NCBI GenBank assembly: GCA_041914785.1
Contig: JAYSCT010000069.1
Location: 1 to 26,309, forward strand
DNA length: 26,309 nt
Reading direction: 5' to 3'
Source of the DNA: Pelomonas sp041914785
GTDB lineage: Bacteria; Pseudomonadota; Gammaproteobacteria; Burkholderiales; Burkholderiaceae_C
Shown here: piece by piece, positions 8,190 through 15,957 of the stretch
Numbering within the stretch: the first letter of the stretch is position 1
Layout of the letters: each line of letters opens with the position of its first letter
Notes under the pieces: model-generated
What the model was told of the DNA's origin: nothing
What the model saw: the letters and a program-made list of their open reading frames with translations, nothing else
The model's database searches: none
Program-made: the position numbers and the translations under genes

Positions 8190-9350
8190 ATGACGATCCC
8201 AGGTGTCGAACAGGCCGGCCGAGTCCTGCGCGTGCTGCATGTCGAGGATGCCGACCTCGACCACCATCTCATCCTCGCGCAGCTGGCGCGTGCCGGGCTG
8301 AGCCTGGAGATGGAGCGGCTGGACACGCTGCCGGCCGTGCTGGCGGCGCTGGACCGGCCCTGGGACGCCATCATTTCCGACTACAACCTGCCGGGCTTCA
8401 CCGGGCTGCAGGTGCTGGAGGCCGTCAAGGAGCGCCAGCTGCTGATGCCGTTCCTGCTGGTGTCCGGCGAGATCGGCGAGGACGCCGCGGTGGCGGCGAT
8501 GCGCAACGGCGCGTCTGACTACCTGCTCAAGAACAACCTGGCGCGGCTGGTGCCGGCCCTGCTGCACGCCATCGACGCGGCCGACAGCGAGCGCGCTCGG
8601 CGCGCGTCGGAGGAAGAACTGGTGCGCTCCAAGCAGCGCCTGCACCAGCTGGCCGGCCACCTGCAGACCAGCGTGGAGCTGGAGCGCGCGGCCATCGCGC
8701 GCGAGATCCATGACGACGTGGGCGGCTCGCTGACGGCCATCAAGTTCGACCTGGCCTGGATCGACCGCCATGCCCAGGAGCCTGAGGTGCGCGCCCGCGT
8801 GGCGGCGGCGCTGGAGACGGTCAGCTCGGCCATCGACGCCAGCCAGCGCATCATGCACAACCTGCGGCCGGCCATCCTGGAGCAGGGCCTCGTGGCCGCG
8901 CTGCAGTGGATGACGGCGCGCTTCGAGCGCCGCACCGGCATCGAGGCGGGGCTGCGCATCGGCGAGGCGCGCCTGGCGCTGCCACCCGGCGTGCCGCTGG
9001 TGGCCTACCGCACGGCACAGGAGGCGCTGACCAACGTGTCCAAGCATGCCGGCGCGACGCGCGTGGACCTGGAGCTGAGCCTGGACTCCGGCGTGCTGAC
9101 GCTGGAGATCCGCGACAACGGCCGCGGCGTGGCGGCGCAGGACCTGGCCAAGGAGCGATCCTTCGGCATCCGCGGCCTGCACGAGCGGGCGGCAACGGTG
9201 GGCGGCTGGGTGGACCTGTCCAGCACGCCGGGGCAGGGCACCAGCCTGATCCTGACGGTGCCGCTGGATGCCGACGCCATCGACGCGCTGGACGACACGA
9301 CCGATTTCGGCCGCGACGACGTTGGCCAATCCATCTGGGGGCGACTGTGA
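8190..9350 (+). CDS. Soluble receiver-histidine kinase hybrid (NarX/HisKA_3 type)
   Basis: Cytoplasmic protein of 386 residues with no membrane segment. The N-terminal receiver (about 13-130) has acidic residues Glu19/Asp20, phospho-acceptor candidate Asp64 in ISDYNLPG and Lys114. After a short coiled coil comes a HisKA_3 dimerisation domain with His174 in AREIHDDVGG, then an HATPase domain with RTAQEALTNVSKHA (274-287) and DNGRG (309-313). HisKA_3 kinases normally pair with NarL/LuxR-type regulators, and one follows at 9655. The receiver precedes the kinase, so the protein probably takes input from another phosphodonor or a protein partner rather than sensing directly. The ATG at 8190 is chosen because it starts just before the receiver; an in-frame ATG at 8106 is possible, and neither has a strong ribosome-binding site. 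Signal unknown. Confidence 0.88.
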   Translation: MTIPGVEQAGRVLRVLHVEDADLDHHLILAQLARAGLSLEMERLDTLPAVLAALDRPWDAIISDYNLPGFTGLQVLEAVKERQLLMPFLLVSGEIGEDAAVAAMRNGASDYLLKNNLARLVPALLHAIDAADSERARRASEEELVRSKQRLHQLAGHLQTSVELERAAIAREIHDDVGGSLTAIKFDLAWIDRHAQEPEVRARVAAALETVSSAIDASQRIMHNLRPAILEQGLVAALQWMTARFERRTGIEAGLRIGEARLALPPGVPLVAYRTAQEALTNVSKHAGATRVDLELSLDSGVLTLEIRDNGRGVAAQDLAKERSFGIRGLHERAATVGGWVDLSSTPGQGTSLILTVPLDADAIDALDDTTDFGRDDVGQSIWGRL

Positions 9351-9656
9351 TGCTTGATCCGGCAGTTGACCGCTTACTAGTCATCGCGCACGCCGAGCCC
9401 CCTGCGCCAGCGGGGGCGGGCCATGCACGACACGCCCGGCAAAAGCGCTGCACGCCCGCTGGCCTGGCGCTTCGGGCCGCTCGCTGCGTTGTTTCTCCTT
9501 GTGGGCAGGAGCCCACTGCGTGCCTTGGCCTGAGGCCAAGTCCTTCGCCAGGCACAAACAGTCCTCAGGACTGTTTGAGTCCGGGCTCAGTGTCACGCCT
9601 TGCGAGCGTCCCGACTCGCCACGCCCTCGGGCTTGCTCAACTGCCGCATCAAGCAT
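9350..9656. repeat. 307-bp structured block bounded by 20-bp inverted repeats
   Basis: ATGCTTGATCCGGCAGTTGA (9350-9369) is repeated inverted at 9637-9656 with 19 of 20 bases matching. The left copy overlaps the last base of the kinase stop codon and the right copy contains the first two bases of the regulator's ATG. Inside is a chain of hairpins: 9397-9417 (GCCCCC/GGGGGC), 9434-9477 (GCCCG and AAGCGC with GCGCTT and CGGGC), 9501-9516 (GTGGGC/GCCCAC, 4-base loop), 9524-9540 (CTTGGCC/GGCCAAG), an alternative outer pair GTGCCT 9520-9525 / AGGCAC 9550-9555, and 9556-9576 (AAACAGTCCT/AGGACTGTTT). No credible gene is present and no flanking target duplication is obvious. It is either a MITE-like mobile repeat or a large structured leader for the regulator. 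Confidence 0.75.
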
Positions 9657-10302
9657 GATCCGCGTCATCCTTTGTGACGACCACGGTCTGATCCGCCGCG
9701 GCATCCGCGACACGCTGGCTGATGCCGACGACATCCAGGTGGTCGGCGAAGCCGGCGACTACACGGAGCTGCGCGGCCTGCTGCACAAGCTGGGCCAGAG
9801 CGACCCCTGCGACGTGCTGGTGCTGGACATCAACATGCCCGGCCGCTCGGGCCTGGACGTGCTGCACGTGCTCAAGGACGAGGGCTCGCCGCTGCGCACG
9901 CTGATCGTGTCGATGTACCCGGAGGACCAGTACGCCATCCGCGCGCTGAAGGCGGGCGCCTATGGCTACGTGAACAAGGGCGGCGACCCGGCGACGCTGG
10001 TGCAGGCCGTGCGCACGGTGGCGCAGGGCCGCAAGTACGTGACGCCCGAGATCGCGCAGATGCTGGTGGAGAGCCTGACGGCGCCGGTCACCGAGCTGGC
10101 GCACCAGAAGCTGTCGGACCGCGAACTGCAGACGCTGGTGATGATCGCGTCGGGCAAGCGGCTGTCGGACATCGCCGAGGAGCTGATGCTCAGCCCCAAG
10201 ACCGTCAGCGTCTACCGCGCCCGCGTGCTGGAGAAGCTGGGCCTGACGAACAACTCCGAGCTGACGGTCTACGCGATCCGCAACGGCCTGGTGGCCAGCT
10301 AG
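9655..10302 (+). CDS. NarL/FixJ (LuxR) family response regulator
   Basis: DNA-binding response regulator of 215 residues. The N-terminal receiver has Asp8/Asp9 in LCDDHG, phospho-acceptor Asp58 in LVLDINMPG, and Lys108 in YVNKGG. The C-terminal LuxR helix-turn-helix (about 152-212) contains LSDRELQTLVMIASGK and LSPKTVSVYRARVLEKL. It is the natural partner of the HisKA_3 kinase upstream, from which it is separated by a block of about 304 bp instead of the usual overlap. The ATG at 9655 is chosen because the receiver starts immediately (MIRVILCDD). That ATG lies at the tip of the right inverted repeat, so RNA folding could hide it. Its target genes are unknown; the ABC export operon downstream is one candidate. 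Confidence 0.93.
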   Translation: MIRVILCDDHGLIRRGIRDTLADADDIQVVGEAGDYTELRGLLHKLGQSDPCDVLVLDINMPGRSGLDVLHVLKDEGSPLRTLIVSMYPEDQYAIRALKAGAYGYVNKGGDPATLVQAVRTVAQGRKYVTPEIAQMLVESLTAPVTELAHQKLSDRELQTLVMIASGKRLSDIAEELMLSPKTVSVYRARVLEKLGLTNNSELTVYAIRNGLVAS

Positions 10303-10488
10303 CGGCGGTTCGCCCCGTCCGGCCGCCATTCATCCCCGCTGGCTGTCGATTCGCCACCCCCGGCGACCGTTGGTCGAACAAGACCGGCGCCGGTGACGCG
10401 CCCTGCGCAGACTTCACCCGTTTTCTAGCGGGTGCGGCATTGGCCGGCCCGGTGAACCTTCTTCCAGGAGTGCGTCATCGATACCGGA
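10303..10488. other. Intergenic region upstream of the ABC export operon
   Basis: About 186 bp with no gene. It holds a 12-bp perfect palindrome ACCGGCGCCGGT (10383-10394) and a hairpin CACCCG/CGGGTG with an 8-base T-containing loop (10415-10434), which may end the regulator transcript. An AGGAG site (about 10463-10467) lies 22 bases before the ATG at 10489. A promoter for the ABC operon may lie here, but I could not identify one. Confidence 0.4.
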
Positions 10489-11706
10489 ATGCTGAAGGAG
10501 CTGCGCATCGACGGTGCGCAGCGCGAGGATCACGGCGGTGGCACGCCGAAGTGGGTGTGGGGGCTGGCCGGCGCTGCCGTGCTGCTGGCAGCGGCGGGCG
10601 GCGGCGCCTGGTGGTATCTCAACGCCAACAGGGCCGTGCCGGTGCAGACCGTCGCCGTGAAGGCCAACGGCCAGGGCGTCTCGCCCAACGCGGTGCTGCA
10701 GGCCACCGGCTATGTGACGGCGCGCCGCATGGCCACCGTGTCGGCGCAGATCACCGGCACGCTGACCGAGGTGCTCATCGACGAGGGCTTCAAGGTCAGG
10801 AAGGGCCAGGTGCTGGCGCGGCTGGACGACACCGGCCTGAAGGCCGGGCTGGCCGCGGCCGAGGCGCAGGTGCGCACCGCCGAGGCCAACCTGGGCCAGC
10901 TGCGCGCGCAGCTCGCGCAGGCCCAGGCCGATGAGCGCCGCCAGGCCGAGCTGAACGCCGCCGGCATGACGACGCGGCAGTCGCGCGAGCAGGCGGCCAC
11001 GGCCGTGAAGACGGTGGCGGCGCAGCTGGAGGCGGCGCAGCGCCAGGTCGAGGCGGCACAGGCGCAGGCACGGGCCTCGCGCGTGAACTACGACTACGCG
11101 ACGGTGCGGGCGCCGTTCGACGGCATCGTCACGGCGCGCGCGGCGCAGGTGGGCGAGATCATCTCGCCGCTGTCCGCCGGCGGCGGCTTCACGCGCACCG
11201 GCGTGGGCACCATCGTCGACATGGACTCGCTGGAGGTCAGTGTGGACGTCAACGAGGCCTACATCTCCCAGGTCAAGGCCGACATGCCCTGCGAGGCGGT
11301 GCTGGACGCCTACCCGGACTGGAAGATCCCCGCCCATGTCGTCGCGGTCATCCCGAGCGCCGACCGCGGCAAGGCTACCGTCAAGGTGCGCGTGGCGCTG
11401 GAGCAGAAGGACGAGCGCGTGGTGCCCGACATGGGCGTGCGCGTGAGCTTCCTGGCGGCCAAGGCGCCGGTGGATGCGAAGCCGGTGCCCGGCGTGCTGG
11501 TGCCGCCGGACGCGGTGACCGAACGGGACGGCGTGCCGGTGGTGTTCGTCGTGGCCGAGGGCCGCGCGCAGCAACGCACGTTCAAGGAGGGTGCCAGCGT
11601 GGGCAAGTTCCACCTCGTCACCGAAGGGGTGAAGGCCGGGGAGACGGTGGTCGTGTCGCCGCCCGCGGAACTCAAGCAAGGTTCAACCGTCTCCAACAAG
11701 GAATGA
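10489..11706 (+). CDS. Periplasmic adaptor (membrane fusion) subunit of an ABC export system, MacA/HlyD-like
   Basis: Adaptor of 405 residues that links an inner-membrane ABC transporter to the envelope. A short cytoplasmic N terminus is followed by one membrane anchor (about 22-44, Ala/Gly-rich, ending WWYL), a biotinyl-lipoyl-like half motif (VLARLDDTGLKAGL), an Ala/Gln-rich coiled-coil hairpin (about 120-200), the second lipoyl half with YATVRAPFDGIV, and beta-barrel and membrane-proximal segments. Its stop overlaps the ATG-containing start of the ATPase gene, showing an operon. The start is uncertain: the only nearby AGGAG is six bases before an in-frame ATC (10474) and 21 bases before this ATG. 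Substrate unknown. MacA is the closest named model, but the two-permease arrangement differs from MacAB, so no symbol is given. Confidence 0.9.
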   Translation: MLKELRIDGAQREDHGGGTPKWVWGLAGAAVLLAAAGGGAWWYLNANRAVPVQTVAVKANGQGVSPNAVLQATGYVTARRMATVSAQITGTLTEVLIDEGFKVRKGQVLARLDDTGLKAGLAAAEAQVRTAEANLGQLRAQLAQAQADERRQAELNAAGMTTRQSREQAATAVKTVAAQLEAAQRQVEAAQAQARASRVNYDYATVRAPFDGIVTARAAQVGEIISPLSAGGGFTRTGVGTIVDMDSLEVSVDVNEAYISQVKADMPCEAVLDAYPDWKIPAHVVAVIPSADRGKATVKVRVALEQKDERVVPDMGVRVSFLAAKAPVDAKPVPGVLVPPDAVTERDGVPVVFVVAEGRAQQRTFKEGASVGKFHLVTEGVKAGETVVVSPPAELKQGSTVSNKE

Positions 11707-11708
11707 GC

Positions 11709-12401
11709 ATGAGCGCTTTGATCGAAGTCCGGGACCTGTCCAAGGCCTATACCCGCGGCAAGCAGACCGTGGAGGTGCTGCATGGCATCAACCTCGACGT
11801 GGCGCAGGGCGACTTTCTCGCCCTGATGGGCCCGTCGGGTTCGGGCAAGACGACGCTGCTGAACCTGATGGGCGGGCTGGACGCGCCCAGCGGCGGCGCC
11901 ATCTCGGTGGGCGGTGAGCGCATCGACAAGCTGTCGGGCGCCGCGCTGGCCCGCTGGCGGGCCGCCAAGGTGGGCTTCGTGTTCCAGTTCTACAACCTGA
12001 TGCCCTCGCTGTCGGCCCAGAAGAACGTCGAGCTGCCGCTGCTGCTGACCAAGCTGTCGGCCGCCGAGCGTCGTAAGCGCGCGGCCATCGCGCTGCAGCT
12101 GGTGGGGCTGTCGGACCGCGCGTCGCACAAGCCCACCGAGCTGTCGGGCGGCCAGCAGCAGCGCGTGTCCATCGCGCGGGCCATCGTGTCCGACCCGACG
12201 CTGCTCGTCTGCGACGAACCCACCGGCGACCTGGACCGCCAGAGTGCGGAGGACGTGCTGACCTTGCTGCAGGCGCTCAACCGCGAGCATGGCAAGACCA
12301 TCGTCATGGTCACGCATGACCCGCGCGCGGCGGCGCGCGCCAGCCACACGCTGCATCTGGACAAGGGCACGCTGGTCAGCGAAGCCGAGGCCGTGGCCTG
12401 A
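11709..12401 (+). CDS. ABC transporter ATPase, MacB/LolD family
   Basis: Nucleotide-binding subunit of 230 residues that powers the adjacent FtsX-type permeases. It has Walker A GPSGSGKTT (41-49), Q-loop Gln93, signature LSGGQ (145-149), Walker B LLVCDEP (165-171) and switch His203. Of two in-frame ATGs (11703 and 11709) I prefer 11709, because AAGGA (11698-11702) stands six bases before it but directly abuts the first. The upstream adaptor gene stops at 11706, and the first permease starts 17 bp downstream. Family members drive mechanotransmission, or lipoprotein or peptide export, rather than classical import. Confidence 0.95.
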   Translation: MSALIEVRDLSKAYTRGKQTVEVLHGINLDVAQGDFLALMGPSGSGKTTLLNLMGGLDAPSGGAISVGGERIDKLSGAALARWRAAKVGFVFQFYNLMPSLSAQKNVELPLLLTKLSAAERRKRAAIALQLVGLSDRASHKPTELSGGQQQRVSIARAIVSDPTLLVCDEPTGDLDRQSAEDVLTLLQALNREHGKTIVMVTHDPRAAARASHTLHLDKGTLVSEAEAVA

Positions 12402-12418
12402 GCCAGCGAGGTGACGCC

Positions 12419-13588
12419 ATGAAATACCTTCACCTCATCTGGGCCGCGCTGTTCAGGCGCAAGGGGCGCACCTTCCTGACGCTGGTGTCCATCATCACGG
12501 CCTTCCTGCTGTTCGGGCTGCTGGACGCGGTGCGCGTGGGCTTCGACCAGGCCGGGAAAAGTGCGAACGGGGCGCAACGGTTGCAGACCGGCGCGCGGCT
12601 CAGCTTCATCCAGCTGCTGCCCATGTCGCTGGGCGCGCGCATAGCGCAGATCGACGGCGTCAAGGACGTGGCCTTTGCAAACTGGTTCGGCGGCGCGTAC
12701 CAGAAGCCCGAGAACCAGGTGTTCAGCTTCGCCGTGTCGCCCAACTACCTGGACGTCTACCCCGAGATGGACGTCTCGGCCGAGCACCGCAAGGCGTTCG
12801 CCGAGACCAAGGACGGCGTCCTCGTCGGCGAGGGCCTGGCGAAGAAGTTCGGCTGGAAGGTGGGCGACCAGATTCCCATGCAGTCCACCATCTTCCCGGA
12901 CCGCAACGGCAGCCAGAACTGGCCGTTCAAGATCGCCGGCCTGATCAAGGTGCCGGACAAGAAGAGCGGCGCGTTCTACGACCAGATGCTGCTGCTGAAC
13001 TGGAAGTACTTCGACGACACGACGCCGTGGAACCAGGGCCAGGTGGGCTGGTACGTGACGCGCGTGAAGGACGTCAACCAGGCCGATCGCGTGCTCAAGG
13101 CCATCGACGAGATCTCGGCGAACTCCGACCACGAGACCCGCACGCAGACCGAGCAGGCCGCGATGTCGGCGTGGATGCGGCAGCTGGCCGACATCAACCT
13201 CATCGTCACCTCCATCATGGGCGCCGTGTTCTTCACGCTGCTGCTGCTGGCGGGCAACACGATGATGCAGGCGGTGCGCGAGCGCACCGGCGAGATTGCC
13301 GTGCTGAAGACGCTGGGCTTCTCCGGCGGCAGCGTGCTGGCCATGGTGCTGGCCGAGTCGGTGCTGCTGCTGCTGATCGGCGGCGGCGTCGGCCTGCTGT
13401 TGGCCAGCGTCATCGGGCCCGCCGTCAGCGCGGGCAGCGGCGGCGCGCTGAACCTGCCGGCCGCCGGCCTGGCGAGCTGGCTGGTGGGCGTGGGCCTGGC
13501 GCTGCTGTTCGGCCTGCTGGTGGGCGCGTTCCCGGCCTTGCGGGCGATGCGCGTGAACATCACCGATGCACTGGCCGGGAGGGCCTGA
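12419..13588 (+). CDS. FtsX/MacB-type ABC permease, first copy
   Basis: Inner-membrane permease of 389 residues. TM1 follows a basic RRKGR motif (about 19-38). A periplasmic domain (about 40-255) contains the MacB periplasmic core-like YQKPENQVFSFAVSPNYLD region. Three C-terminal TM segments (about 260-285, 305-345, 350-375) surround a conserved RTGEIAVLKTLGFS motif of the FtsX domain, and the protein ends in LRAMRVNITDALAGRA. This is the MacB/LolC-E four-TM topology without a fused ATPase. It follows the ATPase gene by 17 bp. With the second permease it probably forms a heterodimeric channel-less exporter. Substrate not deducible. Confidence 0.92.
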   Translation: MKYLHLIWAALFRRKGRTFLTLVSIITAFLLFGLLDAVRVGFDQAGKSANGAQRLQTGARLSFIQLLPMSLGARIAQIDGVKDVAFANWFGGAYQKPENQVFSFAVSPNYLDVYPEMDVSAEHRKAFAETKDGVLVGEGLAKKFGWKVGDQIPMQSTIFPDRNGSQNWPFKIAGLIKVPDKKSGAFYDQMLLLNWKYFDDTTPWNQGQVGWYVTRVKDVNQADRVLKAIDEISANSDHETRTQTEQAAMSAWMRQLADINLIVTSIMGAVFFTLLLLAGNTMMQAVRERTGEIAVLKTLGFSGGSVLAMVLAESVLLLLIGGGVGLLLASVIGPAVSAGSGGALNLPAAGLASWLVGVGLALLFGLLVGAFPALRAMRVNITDALAGRA

Positions 13589-13592
13589 CATG

Positions 13593-13671
13593 ACGCCCCT
13601 ACGCTCACTTCGTTCACTGCCCCCCGAGGGGGCGCAGGCCTCCCTCGGGGCGGCCCATCGGGAGGCCTGAC
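13593..13671. repeat. Palindromic intergenic element between the two permease genes
   Basis: The 84-bp gap holds two hairpins: GCCCCC/GGGGGC with a 3-base loop (13619-13633), and GGCCTCCC/GGGAGGCC (13637-13644 with 13660-13667). It starts with an ACGCTCACTTCGTTCACTGC-type stretch that I recall as recurrent in Burkholderiales intergenic DNA. The right arm of the second hairpin supplies the GGGAGG ribosome-binding site of the next gene. Membership in a repeat family is inferred, as only one copy is in the window. Confidence 0.6.
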
Positions 13672-13672
13672 C

Positions 13673-14989
13673 ATGAAGCTCCTGAAGAACCTCGGCCTCG
13701 TGCTGTTGATGGCCGTGCTGCTGGCCGGCTGGGTGATGCTGCCCTGGTGGGGGGCGCTCGCGCTCGCCGTGCTGCTGGCGGCATGGATGTTCCTGTTCCG
13801 CACCGGGGCGCAGGCGCGCTCGGTGGCGTCGGTGGGCCTCAGCACGCTGACGCAGCGGCTGGGCTCGTCGGCCGTCATCGTCGTGGGCATCGCCGGTGTC
13901 GTGGGCGTGCTCGTGTCGCTGCTGGCGATGGCCGAAGGCTATGCGCGCACGCAGCGCAACTCGGGCAGCCTGGACACCGCCATCGTCATGCGCGGCGCGT
14001 CGGCCAACGAGGTGTCGTCGTCGTTGAGCCGCGAGGACGTCGTGCAGATCGAGCAGGCGCCCGGCGTCGCCCGCAACGCCAAGGGCGAGCCCATCATTTC
14101 GGCCGAAACGGTTGCCGCCGCCAACCTGCCCGTCAAGGGCAGCAAGACCGGCGACACCGGCAGCGCCCAGGTGCGCGGCGTCAGCGATGCGGCCTTCGCG
14201 GTGCGGCCCCAGGTGAAGATCGTTCAGGGCCGCAGCTTCCAGGCGGGCCTGCGCGAGCTCATCGTCGGCAAGGGCGCGGTGCGGCAGTTCGACGGCCTCA
14301 CCGTCGGCGCGACGCTGAAGCTGGGCAACCAGCCGTGGACCGTGGTGGGCGTGTTCGCGTCGGGCGATGCGATGGAGTCGGAGCTGTGGGGCGATGCGAA
14401 CGTCGTCAACGATGCCTACCGGCGTGGCGGCGGCCGCAACTCGGCGACGGTGAAGCTGGAGAACCCGGCGGCCATCCAGGCCTTCAGCGAGGCGCTGGAG
14501 GGCAACCCGCAGCTCAAGGTCAAGGCGACGACGACGCTGGCGTTCTTCTCCAAGCAGGCCGAGCGCATGACGCAGATCCTGCGCATCATCGGCATCACGG
14601 TGGGCGCCATCATGGCCGTGGGCGCGGTGTTCGGCGCGCTCAACACGATGTTCGCCGCCGTGGCCAGCCGCGCCCGCGAGATCGCGACGCTGCGCGCCAT
14701 CGGCTTCCGCGGCCTGCCCGTCGTGGTGGCGGTGATGCTGGAGACGACGCTGCTGGCGCTGCTGGGCGGCGCGATCGGCGGCTTCGTCGCATGGCTGCTG
14801 TTCAACGGCTTCGAGGCGTCGACGATGTCGGCCGGTGCGGTCGGCAAGCTGAGCTTCAACCTCGCCGTGTCGCCGCAGCTGCTGTGGGAAGGCATCAAGT
14901 GGGCGCTGGCCATCGGCTTCGTCGGCGGGCTGTTCCCGGCGGTGCGGGCGGCCAGGCTGCCGGTGACGACGGCGTTGCGCGAGGCCTGA
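13673..14989 (+). CDS. FtsX/MacB-type ABC permease, second copy
   Basis: Inner-membrane permease of 438 residues, second subunit of the export system. It differs from the first copy by an extra hydrophobic N terminus of two segments (about 6-40) before the usual TM at about 62-85. A periplasmic domain follows (about 90-295), then the C-terminal FtsX region with three TMs (about 303-330, 350-380, 400-425) and the SRAREIATLRAIGFRG motif. It ends VRAARLPVTTALREA, as in related permeases. GGGAGG lies seven bases before the ATG. The preceding 84-bp palindromic gap is unusual in an otherwise tightly packed operon. Confidence 0.92.
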   Translation: MKLLKNLGLVLLMAVLLAGWVMLPWWGALALAVLLAAWMFLFRTGAQARSVASVGLSTLTQRLGSSAVIVVGIAGVVGVLVSLLAMAEGYARTQRNSGSLDTAIVMRGASANEVSSSLSREDVVQIEQAPGVARNAKGEPIISAETVAAANLPVKGSKTGDTGSAQVRGVSDAAFAVRPQVKIVQGRSFQAGLRELIVGKGAVRQFDGLTVGATLKLGNQPWTVVGVFASGDAMESELWGDANVVNDAYRRGGGRNSATVKLENPAAIQAFSEALEGNPQLKVKATTTLAFFSKQAERMTQILRIIGITVGAIMAVGAVFGALNTMFAAVASRAREIATLRAIGFRGLPVVVAVMLETTLLALLGGAIGGFVAWLLFNGFEASTMSAGAVGKLSFNLAVSPQLLWEGIKWALAIGFVGGLFPAVRAARLPVTTALREA

Positions 14990-15006
14990 GCTCAAGTTAG
15001 GGGGAA

Positions 15007-15038
15007 GGGCAGGCGCCGCGCATCCGGCGCCGGTGCCC
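15007..15038 (+). terminator. Hairpin after the ABC operon, possible terminator
   Basis: GGGCA plus GGCGCCG (15007-15018) pairs with CGGCGCC (15025-15031) and TGCCC (15034-15038), with a 6-base loop and a two-base bulge. It begins 17 bases after the second permease stop. No T-run follows, so it may be rho-assisted or only an mRNA 3' stabiliser. Confidence 0.4.
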
Positions 15039-15045
15039 GGTCGTA

Positions 15046-15071
15046 GGTGAGGACGTTCCCCGTCCCTCACC
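15046..15071 (+). promoter_or_regulatory. 5' leader hairpin before the PEP-CTERM gene
   Basis: GGTGAGG (15046-15052) pairs with CCTCACC (15065-15071), continued by AC/GT inside. It stops six bases before the AGGAG ribosome-binding site (15078-15082) of the next gene. It may protect the transcript or affect translation. Function inferred from position only. Confidence 0.35.
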
Positions 15072-15090
15072 TTCACCAGGAGCACTTCCC

Positions 15091-15957
15091 ATGACGTTCT
15101 TCTCTCGCACGGCGCTCGCCACGGCAGCGCTGCTGACGGCCGCCTCGGCCCAGGCGGTCACGCTGGTCGGCCTGAACAGCCAGGGCCAGATCAGCCGTAT
15201 CGACACGGCGAACATCGCCGGCGCCACCAACACCGACATCTCCGGCCTGATGGCGGGGGATCGCCTCGTGGGCATCGACACGCGGCCCAAGGACGGCAAG
15301 GTCTACGGCGTCAGCACGATGAACCAGCTCTACACCGTCAACGAGATGACCGGCGCTGCAACCTGGGTGGCCGCGCTGAGCGCCCCGGTGGTGCAGGCCA
15401 ACCTGGGCTACGGCATCGACTTCAACCCGGTGGCGGACTTCGGCACCGGCGCCTCGCTGCGGCTGGTCAGCTCGGCGGGCGACAACTTCGCGATCAACGC
15501 CGCCACGGGCGCGGTCGGCAACGCGGCCAACAAGATCGCTGCTGGCTTCACGGGTGTGGCCTACACGAACTCGACGCTGATGCCCACCGCCGCGCCGGCG
15601 AGCACCGCGCTGTACTACATCGACGCGGCCACCGACACGCTGGCGATGGCGCCGTCGGCGTTCAACACGCCCACCATCACCACCGTCGGCGCTCTGGGCG
15701 TGGACGTGCTGAAGGCCAACGGCTTCGAGGTACTGGGCAACGGCGAGGCGTATGCGGCCCTGAACGTGGACGCCGGCACCTCGCTGGCCACGGGCATCTA
15801 CCGCATCAACCTGGGCACCGGCGCGGCAACGCTGATCGGCACCTACAACGGCACGCTGTCGGGCCTGACGGTCAGTGCGGTGCCGGAGCCGAGCAGCTAC
15901 GCGATGCTGGCGGCAGGACTGCTGGGGCTGGCGGCGCTGCGCCGCCGCGCGACGTAA
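15091..15957 (+). CDS. Secreted PEP-CTERM protein with DUF4394-like domain
   Basis: Exported protein of 288 residues. A Sec signal peptide (1-22, cleavage after AQA) is followed by a beta-rich body with motifs such as LVGIDTRPKDGKVYGVS, typical of DUF4394-like proteins that resemble beta-propeller blades. The C terminus carries a PEP-CTERM sorting signal: VPEPSS (264-269), a hydrophobic helix, then a basic RRR cluster before the end. Such proteins are processed at the membrane by exosortase (EpsH/XrtA type) and often end in the exopolysaccharide matrix. No exosortase gene is in this window. AGGAG eight bases upstream supports the start. Exact function unknown; it appears to be a stand-alone gene. 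Confidence 0.9.
   Translation: MTFFSRTALATAALLTAASAQAVTLVGLNSQGQISRIDTANIAGATNTDISGLMAGDRLVGIDTRPKDGKVYGVSTMNQLYTVNEMTGAATWVAALSAPVVQANLGYGIDFNPVADFGTGASLRLVSSAGDNFAINAATGAVGNAANKIAAGFTGVAYTNSTLMPTAAPASTALYYIDAATDTLAMAPSAFNTPTITTVGALGVDVLKANGFEVLGNGEAYAALNVDAGTSLATGIYRINLGTGAATLIGTYNGTLSGLTVSAVPEPSSYAMLAAGLLGLAALRRRAT

Noticed and set aside
9381..9734. A small gene on the - strand within the block between kinase and regulator
   Set aside because: Its reading frame runs through the hairpins into the regulator's antisense strand, with no ribosome-binding site or family resemblance; the block is better explained as structured repeat DNA.
11990..15085. A 1031-codon open frame on the - strand opposite the ABC operon
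   Set aside because: Antisense shadow, rich in His, Arg, Gln and Ala, with no recognisable domain, over well-supported ABC genes.
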